From contig NC_089281.1 in the NCBI RefSeq assembly GCF_963678975.1, positions 24,842,765-24,906,764 on the forward strand: a DNA stretch of 64,000 nucleotides, in the 5' to 3' direction. The stretch is from Dysidea avara. Taxonomy: Eukaryota > Porifera > Demospongiae > Dictyoceratida > Dysideidae. The translations under genes and the position numbers were made by a program. Below the pieces are notes generated by a model. The model was not told the DNA's origin, searched no databases, and saw only the letters and a program-made list of their open reading frames with translations. Below, piece after piece: positions 25,501 to 35,284 of this stretch. How positions within the stretch are numbered: the first letter of the stretch is position 1; each line of letters begins with the position of its first letter.

Positions 25501-28500
25501 CAAAATATAGGTTGTACAATAATTTTCAAAGCACTGCAAACAATGTCAGCATTAACTAAACTTTTCTTTAGTAACAACAATATCACAAATAATGTGGCAT
25601 TGTCTATAACAAATGTTTTGTCTTCAAATACCGGATTAAAAGAAATTGACTTCAGTAAAAATAATCTTGAAAATACAAAGTACATAATAATCTCTGGAAT
25701 TTCAACTTTTATCTCAACAATAACAACATCACTGACAAAGTAGCAAAAGAAACAGCAGCTGGTTTGTCCCAGAATACTCAGTTAAAAGAACTTGACTTGA
25801 GTGGGAATAACCTTAAAAGTGCTGGTTGTATTTTAATCTGCGAAGCTTTGCAGAAAATCACAACATTACAAAAGCTCTTTCTCAATAAAAACAATATTAC
25901 TGGTACAGCGGCATGTGATATAGCAGCTATTTTCTCTCAAAATACTCACATACAAGAACTTGACTTGAGTGAAAATGACCTTAAGAGTGAAGGCTGTATT
26001 ATAATTTGTAAAGGATTGCAACAGGTTTCAACACTGAAAAAGCTTTTTCTCAATGAAATTAATATTACTGAGGAAGCAGCAGATGACATAGCAACTGTTT
26101 TGTCTCAGAACAAGCAAATAAAAGAAGTAGATTTGGGTCAAAATAATCTTAAAAATGCAGGTTGTGTAGTAATTTTCAAAGCACTACGTGAAGTTACAGC
26201 TTTAACCAAAATCGTTGTCAGTTACAATAATGTTACTGCAGAAGCAGCACATGAAATTGCAGCTGTTTTGGCTTGCAACAATGTACTGCAAGAATTAGAC
26301 TTAAATGGAAATTTCTTAAAAGTAATCGGAATCAGAAAAGTTTTTCAAAGTTTACAGCATACATCAACCTTGGTCAAGTTAAGTATACAGGACAACTGTT
26401 GTACTGAAGATACAGCACATGACATAGCAGAAGTCATATCTCATAACACTGGACTACAAGAACTTAATTTACAAGGAAATGACCTTCAAACTAGAGGTAC
26501 TATAGTTATTGCAAAGGCTCTTCAGAACATCTCAACGTTAGTTAAATTTAATATAGATGATAATAAAATTTCTGATGAAGCAGCAAGTGATATAGCAGCT
26601 GTTTTATCACTAAATCCACAAATTGCAGAATTCAACATTAGTGGAAACAATTTTCAAATGACAGGTTTTGTAACAATCTACAAAGCATTGCAGAAGATTT
26701 CTGCAAAGTTAACCAAGCTGTGCCTCAGAAAAATTGATTATAAAGCAGCAAGTGATATTTCAATTGTTTTATCTCAAAATGCTCAAATGATAGAACTTGA
26801 CTTGAGTAGAAATAACCTCCAAGCTGCAGGTTGTGAAACAGTCTGCAAAGCGCTGCTGGAAGTTTCAACATTAACCAAGCTTTTCCTCAGTGACAACAAT
26901 ATTTCTGATAAAGCAGCCAAATATATAGCGGCTGTTTTATCTCAGAACATACGAATTAAAGAACTTGACTTGAATGGAAATAATCTTCAAAGTGTGGGAG
27001 GCATAGTCATTTGTAAAGCTTTGAAAAAAGTTTCAACATTGTCCAAACTTTATTTATGTGGCAACAGTATTAGTGATAAAGGAGCAGAAAACATCGCAGC
27101 TGTTTTGTCTCAGAATGTACAATTGCAAGAGCTTGACGTCAGTGGAAATAATCTTCAAGACAGAGGTTGCATAATAATCTGCAAGGAATTGCAAAAACTT
27201 TCAACACTGTCCAAGCTATTTCTTTGTGAAAACAATATTAATAGCATAGCAGCAGATGATATTGCAGTTACTTTGTCTCAGAATGTGCAATTGCAAGAGC
27301 TTGGCTTAAGTGGAAATAATCTCCAAGCTAGAGGTTGTATAATAGTCTGCAGAGCATTGCAAAAACTTTCAACACTGTCCAAGCTATTTCTTTGTAAAAA
27401 CAATATTAATAGCACAGCAGCAGATGATATTGCAATTACTTTGTCTCAGAATATTCAATTGCAAGAGCTTGGCTTGGGTGGAAATAATCTCCAAGCTACC
27501 GGTTGCATAATAATCTGCAGAGCACTGCAAAAACTCTCTACACTGTCCAAGCTATTTCTTTGTGAAAACAATATTAATAGCACAGCAGCAGATGATATTG
27601 CAGTTGCGTTGTCTCAGAATGTACAGCTGAAAGAACTTGACTTGAGTGGAAATAATCTCCAAGCTGCAGGTTGTTTAGTAATCTCTAATGCCTTACTAAA
27701 GATTTCAACATTAACTAAGTTATCACTGAGTGATAACAATATTTCTGATGATGCAGTAGAGAGTATAGCATCTATTCTCTCTCAGAATAGTTCAATTAAA
27801 GAACTTAATCTAGGTGAAAACAACTTTCAAAAAGCAGGCTGCATTAAGATTTTTCAAGTAATCAAACACTTTTACACATTAACCAAGCTTTACCTTAGTA
27901 AACTCCATATCACTTGTGATTTAGCAACTGATGTTGCCAGTGTTTTAGTACAAAGTAAACATCTTAAGGTACTTGACTTGAGTGAAAATCATCTTCAAAC
28001 CGCAGGTTGTAAGATAATTATTAAGGCATTGGAAGGAAAATCATCACTAGTCAAACTGTTTTTAAAAGGTAACAATATTACTGATGGAGCAGCAGAAGTG
28101 ATAGCAAAGTTTTTGTCTCATACTGCTCAACTTAAGGTTCTTGATTTGAGTAACAATATGTTTCAAATTGCAGGTTGCATAAAAATTTTTGACCAACTGC
28201 AAAGAGGTTCAACTTTAACCAAACTGTTTCTTAGTAGCAACCAAATCAATGATAATGCAGCAGATAAAATTGCAACTGTTATTGCTTCAAACACTCAACT
28301 TAAAGTGCTTGACCTGAGTAATAATAATCTTCAAATTGTGGGTTGTAGAGTAGTTCTTAGAGAATTACAGAAAAAGTCAACTTTAACTAAGCTCTTTCTT
28401 GCTGACATTAATACGACTGATATAACAGCAAATGAGGTGGCAGCAGTCTTGCTAAGGAACACTCAAATACAAGAACTAGACTTAAGTGGAAACAAATTTC

Positions 28501-29729
28501 AAAATATAGGTTGTACAATAATCTTCAAAGCACTGCAAACAATGTCAGCGTTAACTAAACTTTTCTTTAGTAACAACAATATCACAAATAATGTGGCATT
28601 GTCTATAGCAAATGTTTTGTCTTCAAATACCGGATTAAAAGAAATTGACTTCAGTAAAAACAGTCTTCAAACTACAAGTTACATAGTAACCTCTGGAATT
28701 TCAACTTTAACTAAGCTTTATCTCAACAATAACAACATCACTGACAAAGTAGCAAAAGAAACAGCAGCTGGTTTGTCCCAGAATACTCAGTTAAAAGAAC
28801 TTGACTTGAGTGGGAATAACCTTAAAAGTGCTGGTTGTATTTTAATCTGCGAAGCTTTGCAGAAAATCACAACATTACAAAAGCTCTTTCTCAATAAAAA
28901 CAATATTACTGGTATAGCGGCATGTGATATAGCAGCTATTTTTTCTCAAAATACTCACATACAAGAACTTGACTTGAGTGAAAATGACCTTAAGAGTGAA
29001 GGCTGTATTGCAATTTGTAGAGGAATGCAGCAGGTTTCAACATTGAAAAAGCTTTTTCTCAATGAAACTAACATTACTAAGGAAGCAGCAGATGACATAG
29101 CAACTGTTTTGTCTCAGAACAAGCAAATAAAAGAAATAGATTTGGGTCAAAATAGTCTTAAAAATGCAGGTTGTGTAGTAATTTTCAAAGCACTACGTGA
29201 AGTTACAACTTTAACCAAAGTACTTGTCAGTTGCAATAGTGTTACTGCAGAAGCAGCACATGAAATTGCAGCTGTTTTGGCTTGCAACAATGTACTGCAA
29301 GAATTAGACTTAAATGGAAATTTCTTAAAAGTAACCGGAATCAGAAAAGTTTTTCAAAGTTTACAGCATACATCAACCTTGGTCAGATTAAGTATACAGG
29401 ACAACTGTTGTACTGAAGATGCAGCACATGACATAGCAGAAGTCATATCTCATAACACTGGACTACAAGAACTTAATTTACAAGGAAATGACCTTCAAAC
29501 TGAAGGTACTATAGTTATTGCAAAGGCTCTTCGGAACATCTCAACGTTAGTTAAACTTAATATAGATGATAATGACATTTCTGATGAAGCGATTTATCAT
29601 GTTAAAGCTATTCTGATCTGTAATACTCACTTAAAGGAATTTTACTTTCAAGAAAATTGGTTTACCAAACATGGTATTAAGTCAATTAAAACACATGTAA
29701 TACAACAGACGATGATAATTGATTTTTAG
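4333..29729 (+). CDS. Death-NACHT-LRR receptor gene (NLR), frame interrupted
   Basis: Overall gene model: Death exon 4333-4572, then a 13.4-kb intron, then one giant NACHT-LRR exon 17,968-29,729 (phase 1 junction fits). NLRs are cytosolic immune receptors: NACHT ATP binding drives oligomerisation, LRRs sense or autoinhibit, and the Death domain recruits partners. If its three breaks were absent the second exon would encode about 3,900 residues with some 86 LRRs, far more than usual for NLRs. The breaks are: the A8 run 18948-18955 (frame change), the TGA at 21754-21756 (possibly spliced out), and a 10-bp loss near 25,710. No start exon was found. Intact long frames between breaks and about 99% identity of internal copies argue for very recent damage, allelic variation or assembly error. 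Confidence 0.7.
4573..5800. other. Intron sequence without recognised features
   Basis: A+T-rich DNA, probably intron of the Death-NACHT-LRR gene. A minus-strand frame at 4875-5153 has no recognisable domain and unbiased composition, so I leave it unannotated. I see no promoter, RNA gene or clear transposon end here. Confidence 0.4.
5803..6006 (-). mobile_element. tRNA-derived SINE (minus strand)
   Basis: Read on the minus strand, the head resembles a tRNA: an A-box-like GGTTCAGTGGTTAAGG, then about 40 nt later a B-box-like GGTTTGAACTC. A body follows and the element ends in a (GATTAT)n tail (5803-5822 on the plus strand as repeated ATAATC). This is the normal layout of a tRNA-headed SINE. 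The acceptor stem does not pair, so it is not a tRNA gene. Boundaries are approximate. Confidence 0.5.
6007..7170. other. Intron sequence without recognised features
   Basis: No coding or RNA feature could be supported here on either strand. It is likely part of the long NLR intron. Confidence 0.4.
7177..7300 (+). mobile_element. tRNA-derived SINE
   Basis: A perfect A-box (TAGCACAGTGG, 7187-7197) and a good B-box (GGTTCAATTTC, 7231-7241) lie 33 nt apart, followed by a T-rich (TTTG)n tail that runs straight into the copia LTR at 7303. No acceptor stem pairing is seen, so it is a SINE head rather than a tRNA gene. Confidence 0.55.
7303..7453 (-). repeat. copia 3' LTR (truncated)
   Basis: This 151-bp copy shares TAGAATTGACAGAGCAAC at one end and CTCCACAACA at the other with the LTR at 11389-11575. 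It lacks the terminal TGTTG and an internal block around the AATCCAGAAGTCTGGAG part. Confidence 0.85.
7461..11235 (-). pseudogene. copia gag-pol remnant
   Basis: The polyprotein survives as at least seven open pieces separated by stops and frameshifts. They are: gag N-terminus (11235-11014, with KLDSSNWLTWKFQM); UBN2-type gag (10821-10600); aspartic protease (10508-10254, WIVDSGASSHMTP); GAG-pre-integrase and integrase core (10175-9153, HLGYLNGG, FIDDYTRF, SDNGGEY); RVT_2 reverse transcriptase (8942-8385 and 8419-8150, YVDDLI active site); and RNase H (8078-7461, GFSDADWA, STTEAEYIAL). The catalytic motifs are still readable, so decay is modest, but the element cannot make an intact polyprotein. 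Pieces are in different frames. Which breaks are substitutions and which indels was not resolved. Confidence 0.9.
11374..11388 (-). other. copia primer-binding site
   Basis: Minus-strand GGTTATGGGCCCAG lies directly after the 5' LTR terminus ...CTACAACA. This word is the internal initiator-tRNA-Met primer site used by Drosophila copia, so minus-strand priming by a half-tRNA is inferred. Confidence 0.75.
11389..11575 (-). repeat. copia 5' LTR
   Basis: This 187-bp LTR begins TGTTGTGGAG and ends CTACAACA on the minus strand, giving the usual TG...CA ends. It is longer than the 3' copy because it retains a block of about 40 bp. Confidence 0.85.
11908..12247. repeat. Tandem duplication, 2 x 170 bp
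   Basis: Two near-identical 170-bp copies abut (first AAGCTTTCAGATCGACTTG at about 11909, second exactly 170 bp later). They differ only near their 3' edge (GGTACCTTTTAAC versus GGTGCCTTTTGAC). Non-coding and recent, judging by identity. Confidence 0.9.
12250..13000. repeat. Second copy of the 3385-type dispersed repeat, interrupted
   Basis: Homologous to 3385-3715 but split by a separate element at about 12473-12880. The sequence resumes with GCGTAATGGATGC after the insertion. It runs into the palindrome at 12,995. Confidence 0.75.
12473..12880. mobile_element. TIR MITE inserted in a repeat
   Basis: The ends CTCGTGTGGCCAGACCCACT and AGTGGATCTGGCCACATGAG are inverted repeats. The interior also folds back: GAGCTTTTTCAGGGTGATAATG pairs with CATTATCATCCTGAAAAAGCTC. 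A TAGCT-containing word at both edges (ATAGCTAA, TTAGCTGA) may be the target duplication. The uninterrupted homologue at 3385-3715 lacks this block, which shows directly that it is an insertion. Confidence 0.75.
12995..14233. repeat. 1.24-kb palindrome built from MITE copies
   Basis: The two arms (12995-13607 and about 13622-14233) are inverted copies of one another with few mismatches, centred near 13,614 with a loop of roughly 13 nt. Each arm carries a full hairpin MITE (AGTAGGGACCATAG ends) in its outer half. The inner half contains CTCAAAGTCAGCCATAGACTGG and its complement. No coding potential. Confidence 0.9.
14520..15647. mobile_element. Non-autonomous element, copy 1 (~1.1 kb)
   Basis: Strongly similar end to end to 40,428-41,579. 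The left part is a hairpin MITE (14,528-14,757) with ends GAAGTAGGGATCCAAGCG and CGCTTGGATTCCTACTTC. The remainder is unique to this family and ends near GATTCCTGGTACGACC. A frame at 15,165-15,566 is not preserved in the second copy, so I treat the unit as non-coding. Confidence 0.75.
15988..16000. repeat. Poly-C homopolymer
   Basis: A run of 13 C residues in otherwise mixed sequence; a likely site of length error or slippage. Confidence 0.9.
16182..16703. mobile_element. hAT-type MITE (AACGCGTTAC family)
   Basis: The ends CAGTGTTGGGAGTAAC and GTTACTT...CCAACACTG form the inverted repeat, and the interior is rich in GTAACGCGTTAC palindromes. The flanks TTGACTAT (16174-16181) and TTGACTGT (16704-16711) are an 8-bp target duplication with one mismatch. 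This end sequence recurs in many animal genomes. No transposase is present. Confidence 0.85.
16810..17460. repeat. Three direct plus one inverted ~165-bp repeats
   Basis: Units near 16,810-16,975, 16,976-17,138 and 17,139-17,300 share GCCAGAAAGAAGCCA-like, CTTCCTCACAGCAT-like and ACTGCAAGTTCAAAGTT-like words. A fourth copy at about 17,320-17,460 runs in the opposite direction (AACTTGCAGTGCAGACTGAG). Unit 3 and the inverted unit could form a hairpin. It lies 0.5 kb upstream of the NACHT exon. Confidence 0.8.
17782..17834. mobile_element. Minimal MITE remnant
   Basis: Only 53 bp: AGTAGGGACTTCAGG..., TTGTTTCAGTAGTTTTTATTG, ...TCCCTACT. It keeps the two ends of the AGTAGGGA MITE group with almost nothing between them. 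Confidence 0.55.
17968..18955 (+). CDS. NACHT domain segment
   Basis: The exon starts after TTTATAG with two bases completing a codon from the Death exon. After a 100-residue linker comes the NACHT ATPase: Walker A GAPGIGKT (about 18315-18338), LLFLLFLRE, Walker B VLDGYDEM (about 18543-18569), sensor CCLVVTFRPTASLH, and the winged-helix-side motifs VEIVGFTEEDRLNYI, NALCYIPLNM and LPKTQTDMYQKFI. All nucleotide-binding motifs look intact. The frame runs into a stop 32 bases after an A8 run (18948-18955). The next frame continues the protein without loss of homology, so one extra A is the simplest explanation. Confidence 0.85.
18956..21730 (+). CDS. NLR helical linker and degenerate LRR segment
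   Basis: Continuation of the NLR in the +1 frame: SPHCEVFKELAQLAFDAL, then VTFHFLHFSIQEYMAAYYIS, the conserved helix that follows the winged helix in NLRs. Downstream are irregular LRR-like stretches (EIDLSNQTLLPTDIN, KIDLSFNQLTPACL) and a 159-residue duplicated block (20,485-21,438). The frame meets TGA at 21,754. A GTGCAT donor at 21,731 and a pyrimidine-rich TTTATAG acceptor at 21,793 would splice out 63 nt including the stop and keep frame. Confidence 0.75.
20485..21438 (+). repeat. In-frame 477-bp tandem duplication
   Basis: FPVLLFEGNTLL begins at 20,485 and again at 20,962, exactly 477 bp (159 codons) apart. The copies share long runs such as DKNVFAHCTVLCLINCELNE with scattered substitutions. 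The first copy lacks the TAD present before VFYQIISW in the second. Confidence 0.95.
21731..21793 (+). other. Possible 63-nt intron removing an in-frame TGA
   Basis: The donor-side sequence CCAA/GTGCAT is weak, the acceptor-side TCTTTATAG/ATTTC is good. The 63-nt length is a multiple of three, and the phases join cleanly. Without it the TGA at 21754-21756 ends the frame. Short introns of this size are common in the other genes of this window. Confidence 0.4.
21794..25708 (+). CDS. NLR LRR array, first part
   Basis: After about 210 residues of irregular sequence, regular ribonuclease-inhibitor-type LRRs start near 22,440. The repeat is a 56-residue doublet, for example QLKELDLSGNNLKSAGC followed by TLQKLFLNKNDITGTAACDI, i.e. 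two 28-residue LRRs. About 20 doublets are present here, the last one cut by a 10-bp deletion that leads to TAG at 25,741. Three adjacent doublets near 24,120-24,640 are nearly identical, showing recent 168-bp duplication. LRRs of this type form a curved solenoid used for ligand binding or autoinhibition. Confidence 0.85.
22441..29620 (+). repeat. 3,009-bp tandem repeat within the LRR array (2.4 copies)
   Basis: The word GTAGCAAAAGAAACAGCAGC occurs at 22,741, 25,740 and 28,749. The spacings are 2,999 and 3,009 bp, and the difference equals the 10-bp deletion in the first junction. The unit is 1,003 codons, 18 LRR doublets. Copies 1 and 2 differ at roughly 30 positions by eye. Copy 3 is partial and diverges near 29,575 at the C-terminal cap. 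Confidence 0.95.
25709..29729 (+). CDS. NLR LRR array, second part and C-terminus
   Basis: The open frame resumes just upstream of the TTG at 25,764 and runs through about 23 further LRR doublets to a TAG at 29,729. It covers a complete second copy of the 3-kb unit and the first third of a third. The last residues (TKHGIKSIKTHVIQQ) depart from the repeat and look like a C-terminal cap. If the 10-bp deletion at about 25,710 is real, these LRRs are not translated with the NACHT domain. Confidence 0.8.
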
Positions 29730-32700
29730 TACACCACTTAATTTTTATATTAGATATTTTCATCTATACTGTGTATATACTATGATAGAGTTGTTACATA
29801 TGACCAATGTATTATTTGAAGTGACCATGCACATGCATTTTGTCTAACTGTTTTATCATAACCAGGGTATGTGTATAACTGGATGTAATTGTACTATAAT
29901 TTATATGTATTAATTTTATTCCTCTGTATTTCCTTCATTAAATGATGCACCTTCAATAGTAGTCGCACTCAAGTGGTGTCACAACTGAGTTTGAAAATAA
30001 GGGCTTAAACATAGTTTTTGAGCACGAAGTAGTTGTCAAGTTTGAATAGTTGCTGTATCAATATTTTGAACTAAGGTAATAAACACCACGGCTTTTAACC
30101 AAGTAATAATACCATATTGTTTTTGTAGAACTGCATGAGTTGCTCAGAAATTAAACACTGACTGAGTGAAGATGATGGAAGGAGACATCTGCATGATATA
30201 TATAGTAATCATGTTTAGAGAGTATCAGACAAATTGCATGCATATCTGACCATAGTGCAAGACACAGTGTCCACAGTGAAGGTGCCTAAAGGCTAAGGTG
30301 GCATGACTATTATCTATCAATATTATAACATGGTTGCTACAATTACATGCAACCAAAAGGAGTGACACAGATGTACCAATGCAACCTGTCTGCTGTAGGA
30401 ATGCAGTGATTATGCTGACATAATTTCAGGAATAGGTCTGTGTAGGAACCAGGAATTATGCTGGCATTATGAAACAATAATTCTTACAAACTTTTAACAG
30501 TAAGAAAATTTGTAATTAGTTTTAAAATCTCCTTTGATTCCAATTACATTCCATTAAAATATACTTTAATAGATTGCATTAAGAATTCTAATAGAATAGT
30601 ACTAGTCATGTTACTACACGTATAAAGCAGTCAGATAGAGTGATGTCACACAGTATGAGGTTAATATATTAAATGAACTAAAGAGAAGTCTGTTATTATT
30701 ATTTATAGCTTAAAATGGTGGCGTAATAATAAATATTGTTTATTTATCAAGCACTGCTCAAAAGCATAATGCTCAACTTTATGAACATAATAGCCTCATG
30801 CCTGTGCTGACTGCTGAAATCAACTAACTGCAGTGTGGCATATCATGTGACATTACCAGATCATAATGTTGTAGTGGTAGCTATAGTATAATAATGTTAT
30901 GCAAGTGCATGTACACAAAGGGCCTTACATGTCCAGTCATTTTAGGCAACTGTCTGGGGCCAATTCTGATTTGCCAGAACTTAAGTTTTGGTCTTATTTA
31001 CTTTGCAAATTATAAAAACAGCTGGGCTGTAAAAAAGGATACGTCAAATGAAAGTAAAAGTATATGAAAGAGCTAATATCTGGAGTGGTCAAATACAACA
31101 AACAATAAACAGAGTTTTAATATTGGATATACCATTGACTTGTGTTCTACATTTCATCTAGCTGTATTCCAAATTACTCTAGTGGTTTGACCATAATAAT
31201 CAAAGTAGAGATAGCACTAACCAATCAGAGCTTATAAAAGTAGTTGCATGCATCCGAGGACTCGTGCATTGTAAGTTAAAGTAAATATCTCATTATTTCA
31301 TTGGTGGTGATTTTCATCATCATATGAATTGTGGTGAGGATTGTGCTACATGCTAGCTACATGTAAAAACTCACAATAGTGGCTCACATTGTTTCATTTA
31401 TTTGAGCCATGCACTTTTGGTTTCTTGGCCTACTGTGAGCCTTCATTGTAATTGTACTATAGGCTTGACATATAATTAAATTTCATGCATTATATTTGTG
31501 CATGATAACTGAAGTTTGCCCATGCAAGTATACGCTGCAGATGCTATCATGAGATTTTGCTACTAAACATTTACTGCATACTTTTGAAAATTGGTTTATG
31601 TAAATGAATGATCTAGAAGTCAAACTTATAGAAAAAATTTATATTTTATAGCATGACTCAGAAGTGAAATAGGTGGCAGACAGCAACCAATTGTTAGGTC
31701 ACCTTATACACCACAAGGAACTATATACTTTTGAACATCAAGTTCAAAGCAAGTAACCTATTTCATGCGTATTTCCAATGGCACAATCAAACTAAAGCAG
31801 TATGACATTTTTTGCTCATGTAGGTGTGCTGTGGACAGGCATACAGTTTTCTGAAGCCAATTTCAGGGATGTGGGCATATGCCTGGTTGAAAAATCTGTA
31901 ATTTTTTTTTCATTTTTTTTTTCTTTAATGAGTAATACAATAATTAACTGTGATAGGTAGAGTAGTCAGCAACATTAAGTGATTATCTTGCATTCTCACA
32001 ATGATGGATTTTGGAGACCACATGCACAAGGCTATACATCAAACAAACTTTGAGGTTTGAATACCGGCCTATACTTGTGCTTGTCAGCTATGAAAGTTCA
32101 AAAATTATTGTCAATTAAGATGTACAGAAACATTAAATAAATCAAGGTGAAAAACTTACATGATCTGAAGGCCAGCTGCAAGGCATAAACTAGTGCCAGT
32201 TGGCTTAATTACTTACTAACAACTAATTATAATTACTTATGTACTAGAAATAGCAAAGTTACAGGAGTGGGAGAAGCTTACTACAATTTCTACAAGGACG
32301 TAAAATACAAATATTAGTGTCGAAAGTGTGTTTAAAATGATTTTTAGTCAGTTTGCCTTTGATACAGTAAGAAGGAAAGGGATAAGTCAGTGATTGGTAA
32401 TGTATTCCACAATATCGGGATTCTGAGTTAGCTGTAAGAGCATTGTCAGAACTTCATTGGCATATAACTTGCTGTTGGAAAGTCTGGCACAATTGAATAT
32501 TATTAAAAACCTGCATACTTTTCAGGGTTATCTTTGACTTGTGTGATGCATGAAACTTCACTTTAATAGCTTAAAGCACCTGTTTTCCAGTGTGTATATG
32601 AATTATGTTATGACATTGTTACACTACTTTTGACACTTATTCTACGTATTACTGTGGTGTATGATCATGACTTAAACTAGAAAAGATTCTGATCAGGCTG

Positions 32701-34290
32701 AATATAAAGGTCTGAGTACACCATACAATACGATTATTGATTGTTTGTCTGAAGATGTGTTTTGCAAAATTGACATGCAGGGTCATATATAATCAAGTAT
32801 TTACTGGTTCTGTGCTAGCTGCAACAAGTCAACAAGCCCTGTGGTGTATAAAGGAGGTTATTGAATCTCCTATTCACAAGGCATGGATAGTGCCATCTTG
32901 TCCATGCATGCTCGCATCATCATCATTTTGATACATCCATGGTCAGTTCACCTGTAAAAAAATATGTAGATGCAATCTACAATAAAATCTATACATATTT
33001 ATAATACACACAAGACATACCATGCACATACGTATCACCACGTTTATTTATAGTTCAATTACTCTAATAGAGCATACATGCCAAATGCAATATGTGTTAC
33101 CAAAGTACCCTAATTGAACATTCACCAGCCCTTGAGTATATATTATCCCAGAGTGAGTCTTGCTATACAAAATATATATATATTATACACATGCATATAG
33201 GTCCTGCATGGGTGTTCATTTTCTATCAATGGATAATGGCTTGAGTTAATCTGCCCATCCAGTATTCATACAATACACTAGGTATGCCCACTATGTTAAG
33301 ATGCAAAGTTATAAATATGCTGTTGTATATAAACCTTAAGAAAAACCCAATAAGTAGAGTAACGTTTGTGATATACATTGTATACTATAATAGCAGCCAT
33401 ACCACACTGGAGCCTGTGATAGTTACAAATTCCACTGTATATAAATCCTTGGGCTTTTTGTATATAGACTGGGAATTTAGTTGTTCATGATCTTGAAACA
33501 GCACTGTGAAGGGATAGGCAGAGGGATGAGTTAGGTAAAGAAACAAACCAATATACCAGTCTGGCTGGAGAAAAGATGCTGGTATATATTGAGAAGTTGT
33601 TGCAAAGAATAGCTATTATAATACAGGCTTACTGCTACACATCTCCATCACCTATAGCTGTCTGCCATCAGCTGCTCCCGATTATTTGTATGGTAGACAT
33701 GCTATTGAATGTGGCCAGCTATGCGGCACTGCTGCAACACAGCACATGAAGATCACAAGTACATGGAGGTTTAGCTGGAATGGAAGTTTGTTTATCACAG
33801 TAACACCACCAGTGCCGCTTTTGCAATTAAGTAATGAGATCACAACAGGGAATGGGTAGCAGTATAGTTGGCCCCTTGCATGTATGTTCTCTAGTCTCTA
33901 ACACATTTGATTTTATGTATTCCCACTCCCACCTTACTGAATTCACATGATTTTAAATTGGGTGCTGGGAAGTCAGTTTAATGACCCACATTGTGGAATG
34001 CACATCTGTGGTCATTTAAGGTAATGGTGTCACATAAAAATAAGCCCATAAGAATGAGATTTTAATGGGATTTGCTAAACTGTGTTTTGGTTATTTTAGT
34101 AAAATCCAAAAAAACTTCATGACTACAGATGTGTATAATCCGTGATAATATTGCTAAGTGGTTACCACTCCCATATGACAACATTCCTTCAGTTGTGGTT
34201 ATTCATGGTTACAGGATGTAGCTAAGGTCTTACTACTGTTTAAGGAACCTGGACTTCTCCCAATATGAGGAGATTATAACATGCTACATG
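29730..34290. other. Intergenic, no recognised gene
   Basis: A+T-rich sequence following the NLR stop. I see no coding frame with family resemblance, no RNA gene and no clear transposon ends. The 3' UTR of the NLR gene presumably starts it. No unambiguous AATAAA follows within the first 200 bp. Confidence 0.45.
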
Positions 34291-34429
34291 AAGAGTGCAC
34301 AGTACACATGCAGATCAAAGGTGCCCATTCAACTATCAAATTATTGCTATTGATGTGCATGGCTTAATCTTACAGTCCCGGTGGTTAGCAACCAACCAGA
34401 TTATTAGTCTATACAACACTGGTGAATAC

Positions 34430-34700
34430 TACAATAGTAGCCAAACTAACATTCAAGCCATACAAATGCAACCATATTGGATAGACAGGAAAGTCAGTTA
34501 AGTCACAAGTGAAGGTCCTGTTATGTAACACATTTGTGATACATGTCATAGTTTAAGTTATATCACACGGTGATTGTAATTCACCTCAGCAGCCCTTCAT
34601 TGGGGAACAGTGGAGGTACTAGCTTGTTCTTCTAACTCTTTCCCTCTTGCAGATCCATTTACCCTGCTCTCCCCTTCAGTATGTTCCAGTTGATACAATG
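34430..34700. repeat. Partial relative of the 35.3-36.3 kb palindrome
   Basis: Words such as ATGCAACCATATTGG, TAGACAGGAAAGT and TAGTTTAAGTTATATCACAC occur here and again at 35,800-35,960 in the same direction, so this is a diverged copy of the palindrome's centre and right arm. Confidence 0.7.
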
Positions 34701-35284
34701 ACCAATAGTAGCCATCCTGAGAGCAGTGTTTTTTAAAGGCCATTGAGTGTTTGTAATCATCTGTTGTAAGATGACTAAATTGCAGAAACCTTGTACGTAT
34801 GGCATTTTCCCAACATTTGCATCCTCCAGTCCTGGTACTAATTCAATGTAATGATGTTCACTTGTTAATAGAATATTGATGGTGAGGAAGTGTGCAAAAT
34901 TAGTCATTTGACAAGTTACAGTACATACAGTGGAGCCCACAACCTGTACAGGTGCCATTTTGTCTGTTTGTGTGTACAAAACAACCTGCTATACAAGACT
35001 AACCAGTCATGGTACAAGTAAACATTGTTACACTGTATGGAAGGCTCATGTAGCACAGAATTTTTAGAATTATTGTAATTATTTGCTAAAAAATGGTTTG
35101 AGATTACCATGAATATTTAAATTCTGTAGCTTACTTATAGTGACAGCATTATTCACATGGTTAAAACCATCTATTCTAATTTTTAGAAAATGGAAAATCT
35201 GAAATGGCACATGTCCCCCTTTTTCACTGACCCCTACAATTGAGGTCTGTACATTATACAGTAATACTGGTGAATAGTACAAGG

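Noticed and set aside
22441-29620. CRISPR-like or satellite array
   Set aside because: The periodicity is explained by in-frame LRR codons; there are no short identical repeats with unique spacers.
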